Origin: an uncultured Schaedlerella sp. | GTDB taxonomy: Bacteria; Bacillota; Clostridia; Lachnospirales; Lachnospiraceae | DNA: 64,000 nt | Direction of reading: 5' to 3' | NCBI GenBank assembly: GCA_934435195.1 | Contig: CAKSAJ010000004.1 | Span: forward strand, 1 to 64,000 | Shown: piece by piece, positions 51,676 to 60,728 of the stretch | How positions within the stretch are numbered: position 1 is the stretch's first letter | Layout of the letters: each line of letters starts with the position of its first letter | Translations under genes and position numbers: made by a program | Notes under the pieces: generated by a model | What the model was told of the DNA's origin: nothing | Seen by the model: only the letters and a program-made list of their open reading frames with translations | Databases searched by the model: none

Positions 51676-52833
51676 TTAGTGTCTTGTATATCTCCTTAAC
51701 ATCGGTACACAATTATATAGTGTTTCCAACGTATAGTCAATTTCTTCTTTTGTTGTAAATTCTGACATACTGAAACGCAATGTCGAATCCAGGTACTCTT
51801 GTGAAGTTCCAATTCCTCTTAGCACACCACTGATCGCAGGATGATTTGATGCACACGCAGAGCCCGAAGACACGTATATACCTTTATCTTCCAAAGTATG
51901 CAGCAGCACTTCACTTCTAACCCCTGCAATGCCAACGCTTATAATATGAGGTGCACTATTTTCATCTGTCAGACCATGCACTGTTGTGTGTTCTATTTTC
52001 GATACTCCTTCTATAAAATGAGCTTTCAGTTCCCGCATCAGTGAAACTTTCATGTTCAGATCTTGATATATCATCTTTGCCGCAAGTCCAAGCCCTGCGA
52101 TTCCCGGAACATTTTCTGTGCCGGAACGAATATTCTTCTGTTGCTCTCCTCCGAAAATAATCGGCTTAATCTTCACTTTCTCATTTATATACAAAAATCC
52201 TGTTCCTTTTGGTCCATGGATTTTATGTCCACTTGCTGAAAGCATATCAATCCCAACTCGTTTCGGATAAATATGGTACTTTCCAAATCCCTGCACTGCA
52301 TCAGAATGGAAGAGAATTCTTGGATTGAAGTTTTTTACGATTTTTACAGCTTCTTCAATCGGTTGGACAGAACCAACTTCATTATTAACATACATAATGG
52401 ATACCAAAATCGTATCTTGGCACAATGACTCTTTTAATGCATCTAAACGAACACGTCCATTCGCATCTACCGGTAAATATGTCACACGAAATCCTTCCTC
52501 TTCTTCCAGATAACGCATTGTATTTAAAATAGCCGGATGCTCGATCGAAGATGTAATCAAATGATTCCCCCTACGTCGATTTGCTCGTGCTGCTCCGATT
52601 AAAGCCAGGTTATCACTTTCTGTACCTCCTGATGTAAAAAAGATTTCCTTTGCATTTACTTTTAATAGCTTTGCCAAAATTTCTTTTGCATCTTTCACAT
52701 AATGTTCCGCCTCTACGCCTTTACGATGCATCGAAGACGGATTACCATAATCCTGACACATTGCTTTATATACAATATCTCCAACTTCCGGATATGCTCT
52801 TGTTGTCGCCGAATTATCTAAATAAACTTCCAT
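51676..52833 (-). CDS. Cysteine desulfurase (IscS/NifS-like)
   Basis: The 385-residue PLP enzyme converts cysteine to alanine and transfers persulfide sulfur. Visible features are YLDNSATTRAYPEV, the TSGGTESDNLALIG cofactor loop, SIEHPAILNTM, the PLP lysine in SASGHKIHGPKG and the active cysteine in SSGSACASNHP. Its pairing with thiI points to tRNA thiolation (the NifZ-ThiI arrangement of Bacillus); there are no iscU or suf genes nearby. It is 60 bases after rsmE. Confidence 0.94.
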   Translation of the reverse strand: MEVYLDNSATTRAYPEVGDIVYKAMCQDYGNPSSMHRKGVEAEHYVKDAKEILAKLLKVNAKEIFFTSGGTESDNLALIGAARANRRRGNHLITSSIEHPAILNTMRYLEEEEGFRVTYLPVDANGRVRLDALKESLCQDTILVSIMYVNNEVGSVQPIEEAVKIVKNFNPRILFHSDAVQGFGKYHIYPKRVGIDMLSASGHKIHGPKGTGFLYINEKVKIKPIIFGGEQQKNIRSGTENVPGIAGLGLAAKMIYQDLNMKVSLMRELKAHFIEGVSKIEHTTVHGLTDENSAPHIISVGIAGVRSEVLLHTLEDKGIYVSSGSACASNHPAISGVLRGIGTSQEYLDSTLRFSMSEFTTKEEIDYTLETLYNCVPMLRRYTRH

Positions 52834-52893
52834 GTTACCTTTCCTTCTCTGTCTTGTTCAGATTTTTGTTCGTATTGTTCTGAACGCTTCTTA

Positions 52894-53646
52894 CTATAAA
52901 TTATGAATCCCACATTCTAAGTGATACATCAGAATTGATAAAATTGTCAACCCTGCCGTCTCTGTCCTCAATATTCTTTTTCCCAATGAAACCGGTATAA
53001 TTTCCTGCTCCATCGCCTGTTCAATCTCTGCCTCTTCAAACCCGCCTTCTGGTCCGATAAAAACTCCAATACTTTCACCCGGCTTAATCTGATCTACAGC
53101 TGATTTCATTGTCCCCATTCCTTCTGCTTTCTCGTAAGGAATCAGGCGGACATCTAAGCTTTTTGCAAATTCTAATGCCTCTGCAAATGTCATAACGTCA
53201 TGAACTTCCGGAATTCTGTTTCTTCCGGACTGTTTTGCTGCTCCTTCTGCGATTGCATTCCAGCGTGCAACCTTCTTAGCAGCTTTTTTCTCATCCAGTT
53301 TTACCACTGCACGCTTTGTCACAACCGGAACCACCTCGTAAACACCAAGCTCCACAGCCTTCTGTATGATCAGTTCCATCTTATCAGCTTTTGGCAGTCC
53401 TTGAAACAGATAAATTTTGGAAGGAAGCTCTACATCGTCTTGAATCTTATCACAGATATGTAGTCTCGCTGCGTCCTGTTCATACTCGTCCACTTCACAT
53501 ATATATCTGTTTGAACTTCCATCACTGATTTCAACCTGTTCTCCCGGTTTAATCCTCAACACATTTTTCATATGGTTCAGATCCGAACCCTCTATCGCAA
53601 TCGTATCTCCACAGATTTGCGTTGGTTCAACAAAAAAATGATGCAT
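52894..53646 (-). CDS. rsmE: 16S rRNA m3U1498 methyltransferase RsmE
   Basis: RsmE methylates N3 of U1498 in 16S rRNA. The 250-residue SPOUT protein has an N-terminal PUA-like domain (HHFFVEPTQICGD, NHMKNVLRIKPGEQVEI), and the knot motifs IGVFIGPEGGFEEAEI and VSLGKRILRTETAGL. It begins 18 bases after prmA with AAAAGGAG, a common pairing of ribosome-modification genes. Confidence 0.95.
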   Translation of the reverse strand: MHHFFVEPTQICGDTIAIEGSDLNHMKNVLRIKPGEQVEISDGSSNRYICEVDEYEQDAARLHICDKIQDDVELPSKIYLFQGLPKADKMELIIQKAVELGVYEVVPVVTKRAVVKLDEKKAAKKVARWNAIAEGAAKQSGRNRIPEVHDVMTFAEALEFAKSLDVRLIPYEKAEGMGTMKSAVDQIKPGESIGVFIGPEGGFEEAEIEQAMEQEIIPVSLGKRILRTETAGLTILSILMYHLECGIHNL

Positions 53647-53664
53647 TTTTGTCTCTCCTTTTAA

Positions 53665-54618
53665 TTAGTTCTTTCGTGCTGTTACAGACACCCACTCACC
53701 CTGATATGTCACTTCCAGCACTTCCAGTCCTGCTTTTTTCACAGCTTCAACAACAGTCTCTTCTTTATCATCGATGATTCCGCTTGTGATATATATACCA
53801 CCTTTTTTCAGCTGATTTACAATCACCGGTGTAAGAGCGACCAGCACATCTGCAAGAATATTTGCCACAACGATATCATAGCATTCATATCCTACCTTAT
53901 CCTGTACCGCTTTATCATCGATAATATTTCCGATCATAACTTCATACTGTTCCTTCGAAATGCCGTTCACTTCCATATTTTCATATGTTGCATCGATTGC
54001 ACAAGGATCAAGGTCTGTTCCTACGGAATGTTTTGCTCCAAATTTAAGTGCCAGCATTCCAAGGATTCCACTTCCGCATCCGACATCAAGAATTTCTGTA
54101 TCCGGCGTCACATGTTTACGGATCTGGCGAATGCATAACTGTGTCGTCTCATGCATTCCTGTTCCAAATGCTGTTCCCGGATCAATGTGGATCACCATCT
54201 TATCCTTATCTTCCGGTTTTACGTCTTCCCATGACGGAATGATTAAAATGTCATCTACATAAAACTGATGGAAATATTGTTTCCAATTATTTACCCAGTC
54301 CACATCCTCTGTCTCGGATTCTTCAATAGAACATTCTCCAAGATCCATAAATTCTGACATTTCTTCCAGTTCCTGACGGACATTTTTCAAAATGCTTTCT
54401 GTATCCGCATCTTCTTCTAAATAAAAGCTTAAATATGCAATTCCATCATCCGCCTCTGTTTCCGGCAAAATATCCACAAACATCTGCTCCTTATCCGCCG
54501 CTGTCAAAGGAATCTTATCTTCAATCTGAACTCCTTCAATTCCTAAATCTGCCAGCATACTGCTCACGATATCTTCTGCCTGTGTAGTTGTCTTTAAACG
54601 AAAACTTTTCCACTTCAT
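53665..54618 (-). CDS. prmA: Ribosomal protein L11 methyltransferase
   Basis: PrmA trimethylates ribosomal protein L11. The 317-residue product has the SAM motif EILDVGCGSGILGMLALKFGAK, GTDLDPCAIDATYENMEVNG and DIVVANILADVL. The true start is the ATG at 54618, seven bases after AAGGAAG; a TTG two codons earlier is in frame but not needed. It lies 26 bases after moaC. Confidence 0.95.
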   Translation of the reverse strand: MKWKSFRLKTTTQAEDIVSSMLADLGIEGVQIEDKIPLTAADKEQMFVDILPETEADDGIAYLSFYLEEDADTESILKNVRQELEEMSEFMDLGECSIEESETEDVDWVNNWKQYFHQFYVDDILIIPSWEDVKPEDKDKMVIHIDPGTAFGTGMHETTQLCIRQIRKHVTPDTEILDVGCGSGILGMLALKFGAKHSVGTDLDPCAIDATYENMEVNGISKEQYEVMIGNIIDDKAVQDKVGYECYDIVVANILADVLVALTPVIVNQLKKGGIYITSGIIDDKEETVVEAVKKAGLEVLEVTYQGEWVSVTARKN

Positions 54619-54644
54619 GTTCAATCTTCCTTTCTTTTTGCATC

Positions 54645-55259
54645 TTATAATAAATCCAAATCATCCAGTGTTCCGCGTCCTGTTACCGTCCGTTTTCTAT
54701 TCGGATTGCCCAACTGATAATCCAAATCTTTTAACGGATCATTCTTAGGTGTCTTATTTTCATGCTGTATATATGGTGCTTTCTCATTTCGCACTTCACC
54801 ACTCTTACCGCCTGTCTTTCTACAAAGATAAATCTCGCCGATCTCCATTGATTTATCCAATGCCTTACACATGTCATACACTGTCAAAAGTGCAACACTG
54901 ACACCTGTCAGTGCTTCCATCTCCACGCCTGTCTTTCCTGTCACTTTCACTGTACAGTAGCAGTAAATTGTACAACTTTCTTCATCCATATCAAACGTCA
55001 CTCTGCAATTCGTGATTGGAAGAATATGACACATTGGAATCAGCTCAGCTGTTCTCTTAGCTCCCATAATCCCGGCTGTTGTCGCCACTCCCAGGACATC
55101 TCCTTTTCCAACTGTTCCTGCTGCAATTGCTTCATATACTTTTCTGCTGACCATGATTTTTCCTGCGGCAGTTGCCTCACGAATGGTCTCGCCTTTATCT
55201 GTCACATCCACCATCAGTGCCTTGCCATTTTCATCAAAATGTGTTAACCCCGATTCCAT
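54645..55259 (-). CDS. moaC: Cyclic pyranopterin monophosphate synthase MoaC, C-terminally extended
   Basis: MoaC acts with MoaA in the first steps of molybdenum cofactor synthesis. The family core covers residues 1 to about 160 (LTHFDENGKALMVDVTDKGET, GVATTAGIMGAKRTAELIPM with CHILPI, VEMEALTGVSVALLTVYDM). About 45 further residues after GGKSGEVRNEK are polar and lack a known domain. No moaA, moaE or molybdate transporter is nearby, although a MobA-ModE-like fusion lies 20 kb away. It is the first gene of a five-gene operon of otherwise rRNA and tRNA functions. Confidence 0.93.
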   Translation of the reverse strand: MESGLTHFDENGKALMVDVTDKGETIREATAAGKIMVSRKVYEAIAAGTVGKGDVLGVATTAGIMGAKRTAELIPMCHILPITNCRVTFDMDEESCTIYCYCTVKVTGKTGVEMEALTGVSVALLTVYDMCKALDKSMEIGEIYLCRKTGGKSGEVRNEKAPYIQHENKTPKNDPLKDLDYQLGNPNRKRTVTGRGTLDDLDLL

Positions 55260-55298
55260 ACTATGATTTCTCCTTTTGTAAATACATCATTACCTTGC

Positions 55299-55327
55299 AT
55301 TATAATATGGAAACACCTTTTTGTGAA
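55299..55327 (-). promoter_or_regulatory. Promoter of the moaC-thiI operon
   Basis: Minus-strand TTCACA (55322-55327) and TATAAT (55299-55304) are separated by 17 bases. Confidence 0.7.
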
Positions 55328-55397
55328 ACCTTTTTTTCACATTTCTATTTAAAATACAATTATATTGTTATTCCTTCCCCTCTAACAACACTATACA

Positions 55398-55432
55398 TAA
55401 AAGAAAGAGACCCGTCACTTAAGGTCTCTTTC
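55398..55432 (-). terminator. Terminator of the ABC exporter operon
   Basis: GAAAGAGACC and GGTCTCTTTC enclose ten bases and are followed by TTTTA on the minus strand. Confidence 0.85.
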
Positions 55433-55448
55433 CATCTTTTCATTCGAT

Positions 55449-57293
55449 TTATGATGCTTGTTCTGTTGTATTTTCAAACTGTGAGTTATACAAATCTGCA
55501 TAGAATCCATTTTTTGCAAGCAGTTCTTCGTGATTACCCTGTTCTACAATATCCCCATCTTTCATAACGAGAATCACATCTGCATCACGTATAGTAGAAA
55601 GTCTATGTGCGATCACAAAACTTGTTCTTCCCTTCATAAGCGTGTCCATCGCTTTTTGGATCTGAATTTCTGTTCTTGTATCTACAGAACTTGTAGCCTC
55701 ATCCAGGATTAATATCTTTGGATCTGCAAGAATTGCTCTCGCTATTGTAAGAAGCTGTTTCTGACCCTGAGACACATTGCTTGCTTCTTCATTTAATTCC
55801 ATATCATATCCACCCGGCAATGTCTGTACAAATCGATGTACTCTCGCCGCCTTTGCAGCTTCGATCACTTCTTCGTCTGTTGCATCCAGTTTTCCATATT
55901 TAATGTTATCTTTTATGCTTCCATGGAACAGCCATGTATCCTGAAGAACCATACCAAACATCTGTCTTAATTCACTTCTGTTAAAATCCTTAACATTGTG
56001 TCCATCGATCAAAATTGCTCCGCTATTCACGTCATAGAAACGCATCAGCAGTTTGATCATTGTTGTTTTCCCTGCACCGGTCGGTCCGACAATCGCAATT
56101 TTCTGACCTTCTTTTACATCAACAGAAAAATCATTGATAATGATTTTGTCCTCATTGTATCCAAAATGTACATGCTCAAATGTAACATTTCCTTCTAATC
56201 CCTCTACTGATACTGGATTTGGAACTGTCTGATCTTCTTCCTCTTCTTCAAGAAATTCAAAAACACGTTCTGAAGCTGCTGCTGTGGACTGCAGCATATT
56301 TGCAACCTGTGCAAGCTGCTGGATTGGCTGAGTAAAGTTTCTTACATACTGGATAAATGACTGGATATCTCCGACCTCAATCGTCTTCTTTGCAGCTAAA
56401 ACACCTCCGAGAATAACTACGCCTACATATCCTAAATTTCCCACAAACTGCATGATCGGCATCATCATACCTGAAAAGAACTGTGATTTCCATGCTGAAT
56501 CATATAATTTATCATTCGTCTTCTCAAACTCTTCGATCACATCTTTTTCCTTATTAAAGGCTTTTACAATATTGTGTCCGGAATAAACTTCCTCCACCTG
56601 ACCATTTACATTTCCCAAATATTCCTGCTGTCCTTTGAAATATTTCTGTGAATGTTTCATTACAAATGAAATCATGCCAAGTGAAACAGGAAGGATTAAC
56701 AGTGCGACCAGTGTCATAAGAGGACTGATCGACAACATCATCACAAGTACACCGATAATCGTTGTTGTCGAAGTTATAATCTGTGTTGCACTCTGATTCA
56801 AACTCTGTCCCAGAGTGTCCACATCATTTGTAACCCTTGAAAGTACTTCACCATGTGTTCTCGTATCAAAGTAATTCATTGGCATACGATTGATTTTCTG
56901 TGAAATTTCTTTTCTCAATCGATATGTTGTTTTTTGCGAAACGCCCGTCATCAAGAAGCCCTGTACCAACGAGCACAATGCACTTGTTACATACAATGCC
57001 AATGCTGTCAGCAAAATAGTTGCAATTTTTTCAAAATCCATTCCGCTTCCGCCAGAAACTTTGCTTACCAGTCCATTAAAAATCTCTGTTGTTGCTTTAC
57101 CAAGTATTTTCGGTCCGATGATATTAAAGACGGTTCCTCCAATGGCAAAGATTACAACAAACAGCATCTGAATCTTAAATGCACTCATGTATTTTATTAA
57201 TTTTCCCATGGTACCTTTGAAATCTTTTGCCTTTTCTCCACCCATACGTCCATGACCCATCGGCCCGCGTCTTGGTCCTCGATTTTCACTCAT
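55449..57293 (-). CDS. ABC multidrug exporter subunit, canonical Walker B (second subunit)
   Basis: The 614-residue half transporter has a Gly/Arg-rich N-terminus, six helices and an ATPase with Walker A GPTGAGKTT, a deviant signature NVSQGQKQ and Walker B ILILDEATSSVD with the catalytic glutamate. It overlaps its partner by one base (TAATG). Together with the upstream gene it should form a heterodimeric exporter of drugs or lipids in which only one ATP site is fully active. MarR control suggests that exported compounds induce it. Confidence 0.92.
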   Translation of the reverse strand: MSENRGPRRGPMGHGRMGGEKAKDFKGTMGKLIKYMSAFKIQMLFVVIFAIGGTVFNIIGPKILGKATTEIFNGLVSKVSGGSGMDFEKIATILLTALALYVTSALCSLVQGFLMTGVSQKTTYRLRKEISQKINRMPMNYFDTRTHGEVLSRVTNDVDTLGQSLNQSATQIITSTTTIIGVLVMMLSISPLMTLVALLILPVSLGMISFVMKHSQKYFKGQQEYLGNVNGQVEEVYSGHNIVKAFNKEKDVIEEFEKTNDKLYDSAWKSQFFSGMMMPIMQFVGNLGYVGVVILGGVLAAKKTIEVGDIQSFIQYVRNFTQPIQQLAQVANMLQSTAAASERVFEFLEEEEEDQTVPNPVSVEGLEGNVTFEHVHFGYNEDKIIINDFSVDVKEGQKIAIVGPTGAGKTTMIKLLMRFYDVNSGAILIDGHNVKDFNRSELRQMFGMVLQDTWLFHGSIKDNIKYGKLDATDEEVIEAAKAARVHRFVQTLPGGYDMELNEEASNVSQGQKQLLTIARAILADPKILILDEATSSVDTRTEIQIQKAMDTLMKGRTSFVIAHRLSTIRDADVILVMKDGDIVEQGNHEELLAKNGFYADLYNSQFENTTEQAS

Positions 57294-59533
57294 TACTGTT
57301 CTCCTCCTTTCCCATTTTCTTCTAATCCTGCCTTTAATTCTGCCTCTGATAACTGAGAAGCTGCAATCTGCTGATATACCTCACAATTTTTGAGCAGCTC
57401 CTGATGAGTACCGACTCCGGCAATCTTTCCATCGTCCAGAACAATAATCTGTTCTGCATGTAAAATCGTACTAATACGTTGTGCTACGATCAGCACAGTG
57501 CTGTCTGATGTTTTTTCCTTCAACGCCTTACGAAGTGCCACATCCGTCTTATAATCCAGTGCTGAAAAGCTGTCATCAAAAACAAAGAGTTTTGGATGTT
57601 TTGCAATTGCACGTGCTATAGAAAGACGTTGCTTTTGTCCTCCTGATACATTGCCACCACCCTGCGAAATTGTGCTGTCATATTTCTTTGATTTTGTATC
57701 GATAAACTCTGTTGCCTGTGCAATCTTCGCTGCTTCTTCCATATCCTGTTCATTTCCATCCGGATTGCCAAACATAATATTTGAACCGATCGTTCCTGAG
57801 AACAGAACACCTTTCTGCGGAACATATCCCAGTTTACTTCTCAACTCCTGCTGTGTCATTTCTCGGATATCAATACCATCCAATGTAATAGAACCTTCTG
57901 TCACATCATAGAAACGAGGGATCAAATTCACTAATGTAGATTTTCCACTTCCGGTACTTCCGATAATAGCCGTTGTCTGTCCCGGATGTGCCGTAAAATC
58001 AATATCTTCAAGAACGTCTTCATCCGCACCTGGATATTTAAAAGATACATGGTTAAATTTCAAAACGCCTTCTGTTTTCTTTGGCAAATGTTTCGGCTGC
58101 TCTGGATCTCGAATAATCGTCTCACTTGTCAGCACTTCATCTACACGCTCTGCTGCGACAGCCGCTCTAGGCAGCATAACTGAAATCATACACAGCATTA
58201 AAAATCCCATGATAATCTGCATTGTATACTGAATAAATGCCATCATATCACCAACCTGCATCTGACCTTCATTTATACCATGAGCTCCTGTCCATACGAT
58301 CAACACGGAAATCGCATTCATAACTACCATCATGACCGGCATCATAAATGTCATGGCACGGTTTACAAAAAGATTGGTTTTTGTTAAATCTCTATTTGCT
58401 TTATCAAATCTTTCTTCCTCATGTTTTTCTGTACTAAATGCACGGATAACTGATAAACCAGTTAAAATTTCACGTGTCACAAGATTCAGTTTATCAACCA
58501 ATTGCTGCATGATCTTAAATTTTGGCATTGCAACAATAAACAATACAGAAACTACAAGTACAATTAAAATTGCCGCCAATGCAATGATCCATGACATAGA
58601 TACATTTGTTTGGAACACTTTATAAATGCCGCCGATTGCGATAAGCGGTGCATATAATACAATACGAAGCAGCATAACGATCAACATCTGTATCTGCTGA
58701 ATATCATTAGTACTTCTTGTAATTAGTGATGCCGTTGAAAACTGGTCAAATTCATTATTGGAAAATCCAACAACTTTTCTAAACACTCTGCCACGAAGGT
58801 CACGTCCTGTTGATGCACCCACGCGTGATGCCAGCAGTCCGACCAGAACACTTGCCAACATTCCAAGTAATGCAAGTGCAAGCATCTTTCCGCCTGTTGC
58901 AAACAAATAATGGAACTGCATCTGATTCATATCCATACCAAGATCTTCATATGCCGTTTTGATATAGCTGATTCCAGCCTGTTCTATGATCGTATCCGGC
59001 ATATCATCCATCTGGTCTTTCATCTTATCAGTCATCTGTGAAAGTTGTTCTTCCGGCAGCATTTTCAAAATATCAAACACTGTTGCATCTTTTGGAAGCA
59101 TCTCAGCCGGAATATTTGCACGCAACTGTTCTTCTATTTTAGCTGTCGTATCGCTTCCCTGTTCAAATCCTGCTGTCATCATCATCGGAACAGAAAGAAG
59201 CTCTTCTAATTCTTCTGTTTTTTCTTCATCATCCTGAATGTTTTTCTTCAATACATATGCTGTTTGATCATATGTATTCTCATCTTTTTCATATGCATCC
59301 AGCACTGTCTGCCTGTCATCTGCCTGTACAAACAACAATACTTTCTCCATCTCTTCTTCTGAAATTGCTTCCGGTATCTTGTCATCAACACCCGCCTGCT
59401 GAATTCCAACATTTACGATGTCTGACGTATAACTTGGCAGAGATAAGTCGCAATATACCTGAACCAAAAGTACAAGCAATATAACAAATGCCATCTTCCA
59501 GTACGTTTTCAGATACTTGAATAATTTACCCAT
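57293..59533 (-). CDS. ABC multidrug exporter subunit with large extracytoplasmic loop and degenerate ATP site
   Basis: This 746-residue half transporter has TM1 at about 13-35, then an acidic extracytoplasmic domain of about 160 residues (45-205), then the other five helices and an ATPase with Walker A GSTGSGKST and signature NVSGGQKQR. Walker B reads LFVFDDSFSALD, with Asp where the catalytic Glu is expected, so its own site is degenerate. The ATG at 59533 follows AAAGGA; longer starts overlap the MarR gene. It lies 26 bases after the MarR gene and is coupled to its partner. Confidence 0.92.
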   Translation of the reverse strand: MGKLFKYLKTYWKMAFVILLVLLVQVYCDLSLPSYTSDIVNVGIQQAGVDDKIPEAISEEEMEKVLLFVQADDRQTVLDAYEKDENTYDQTAYVLKKNIQDDEEKTEELEELLSVPMMMTAGFEQGSDTTAKIEEQLRANIPAEMLPKDATVFDILKMLPEEQLSQMTDKMKDQMDDMPDTIIEQAGISYIKTAYEDLGMDMNQMQFHYLFATGGKMLALALLGMLASVLVGLLASRVGASTGRDLRGRVFRKVVGFSNNEFDQFSTASLITRSTNDIQQIQMLIVMLLRIVLYAPLIAIGGIYKVFQTNVSMSWIIALAAILIVLVVSVLFIVAMPKFKIMQQLVDKLNLVTREILTGLSVIRAFSTEKHEEERFDKANRDLTKTNLFVNRAMTFMMPVMMVVMNAISVLIVWTGAHGINEGQMQVGDMMAFIQYTMQIIMGFLMLCMISVMLPRAAVAAERVDEVLTSETIIRDPEQPKHLPKKTEGVLKFNHVSFKYPGADEDVLEDIDFTAHPGQTTAIIGSTGSGKSTLVNLIPRFYDVTEGSITLDGIDIREMTQQELRSKLGYVPQKGVLFSGTIGSNIMFGNPDGNEQDMEEAAKIAQATEFIDTKSKKYDSTISQGGGNVSGGQKQRLSIARAIAKHPKLFVFDDSFSALDYKTDVALRKALKEKTSDSTVLIVAQRISTILHAEQIIVLDDGKIAGVGTHQELLKNCEVYQQIAASQLSEAELKAGLEENGKGGEQ

Positions 59534-59559
59534 AGTACAAATCCTTTCTTCCTTCTGTC

Positions 59560-60021
59560 TTAACTGTTTTTCTGGTCGGTTGTACATTCCGCATGCTGTT
59601 TTAAATTATCCAGCATTTGGAGTAAAAATCTTCTAAGCAGGATTTTTTCTTCTATGCTAAACCCCGAAACCAACATCTCTTCCGTCTTATTAATTACATC
59701 CCAAACCTGCTCAAGACAATTCTCTGCCTTTTCTGTCAAATATAATCTCATAATTCGTTGATCCTGTTCGTCAGGCCGGCGCTCAATCAACCCCTGCTTT
59801 TCCATCTTCTTAATTCCCGATGTGATCGTCGGTGGTGTCAGTTTCATCTTTTTAGCTAATTCCCTTTGTGACATACCACTATTTTGATGCAATGAGAAAA
59901 ACATCGCTGCCTGCCATGGTTTTAAATCATATTGCTTTAATGACTGACTGGCACAATTCATCTCCATATGCGTAATCTGATTCATAATATTGACGATTGA
60001 CATCTCTTTTTCATCGCACAT
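59560..60021 (-). CDS. MarR-family transcriptional regulator
   Basis: The 153-residue winged-helix protein has LKPWQAAMFFSLHQNSGMSQ, the recognition helix KMKLTPPTITSGIKKMEKQG and the wing ERRPDEQDQRIMRLYLTEKA. MarR proteins release DNA on binding hydrophobic ligands. As the first gene before a two-gene exporter, with a palindrome just beyond the promoter, it probably represses its own operon. Confidence 0.94.
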   Translation of the reverse strand: MCDEKEMSIVNIMNQITHMEMNCASQSLKQYDLKPWQAAMFFSLHQNSGMSQRELAKKMKLTPPTITSGIKKMEKQGLIERRPDEQDQRIMRLYLTEKAENCLEQVWDVINKTEEMLVSGFSIEEKILLRRFLLQMLDNLKQHAECTTDQKNS

Positions 60022-60054
60022 TTATATCATCCCTCTTTTCTTCACCAGTAATTA

Positions 60055-60101
60055 GTTAGATGTCTAACGGTTATTTTAGGAGCATTGATTATATTTGTCA
60101 A
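60055..60101 (-). promoter_or_regulatory. MarR operon promoter and operator
   Basis: Minus-strand TTGACA (60096-60101) and TAAAAT (60073-60078) have a 17-base spacer. GTTAGA-CA-TCTAAC (60055-60068) is a 14-bp perfect palindrome over the expected start site, a plausible MarR site. Confidence 0.78.
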
Positions 60102-60141
60102 GAAATCATCTTTAATTTTCACACTTTTTTAATATTTTTCT

Positions 60142-60726
60142 CTAATTTTCCGTTTGATATCGAACAATCTCCTCTTCGGATACCACAACCTCCATCCTCA
60201 AATCATGCTCTTCTGTCGGTATCTCCGACAGAAGTATTTTTTCTCTACACAAGATTACTCTTCGTGCATCTGTCTGACTAAGATATCGGTCATAAAATCC
60301 CCCGCCATACCCGAGCCTGTCACCCTTTTTATTGCATGTGACACATGGTACAAATGCCAGATCAATCTTCTGCGGTGGTATCTCTTCGCAGCAATTTTGG
60401 GGCTCCATAATGCCATAAGCACCTTCTTCCAAGTCATCCAGGCTTGTAATCGCATAAACCTTCATAACACCTTTTGAAATACACTTTGGAACACCAAGCT
60501 TCCTGCCTGATTCTAATATTTCCTGTAACATCGGTGTTGTATTGATTTCGTCTTTCGTCCCCACATAGCAAAAGACTACCTCCGCATTCTTATATTCAGG
60601 AAGTGCTAATGCATGTTTTCTAATCTTCTCATCCGCCGACTTACAATACGCTATTGAAAGTTCTGAAATTTTCTTTTTTATCTGTTTCCGTAACTTTTGT
60701 TTTTCTCTTTTTAAATCTGTTTTCAT
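60142..60726 (-). CDS. 5-formyltetrahydrofolate cyclo-ligase
   Basis: The enzyme converts 5-formyl-THF to 5,10-methenyl-THF with ATP. The 194-residue product starts with a Lys-rich helix and shows FCYVGTKDEINTTPML, the LAFVPCVTCNKKGDRLGYGG motif and GFYDRYLSQ, all typical. It starts two bases after the cls stop. Inside the coding sequence, TTCTGTCGG/CCGACAGAA (60211-60233) forms a perfect 9-bp hairpin near the 3' end. Confidence 0.93.
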   Translation of the reverse strand: MKTDLKREKQKLRKQIKKKISELSIAYCKSADEKIRKHALALPEYKNAEVVFCYVGTKDEINTTPMLQEILESGRKLGVPKCISKGVMKVYAITSLDDLEEGAYGIMEPQNCCEEIPPQKIDLAFVPCVTCNKKGDRLGYGGGFYDRYLSQTDARRVILCREKILLSEIPTEEHDLRMEVVVSEEEIVRYQTEN

Positions 60727-60728
60727 TT

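Noticed and set aside
60211..60233. Terminator inside the 5-formyl-THF cyclo-ligase gene
   Set aside because: The 9-bp hairpin is within the coding sequence and no T-run follows on the coding strand.
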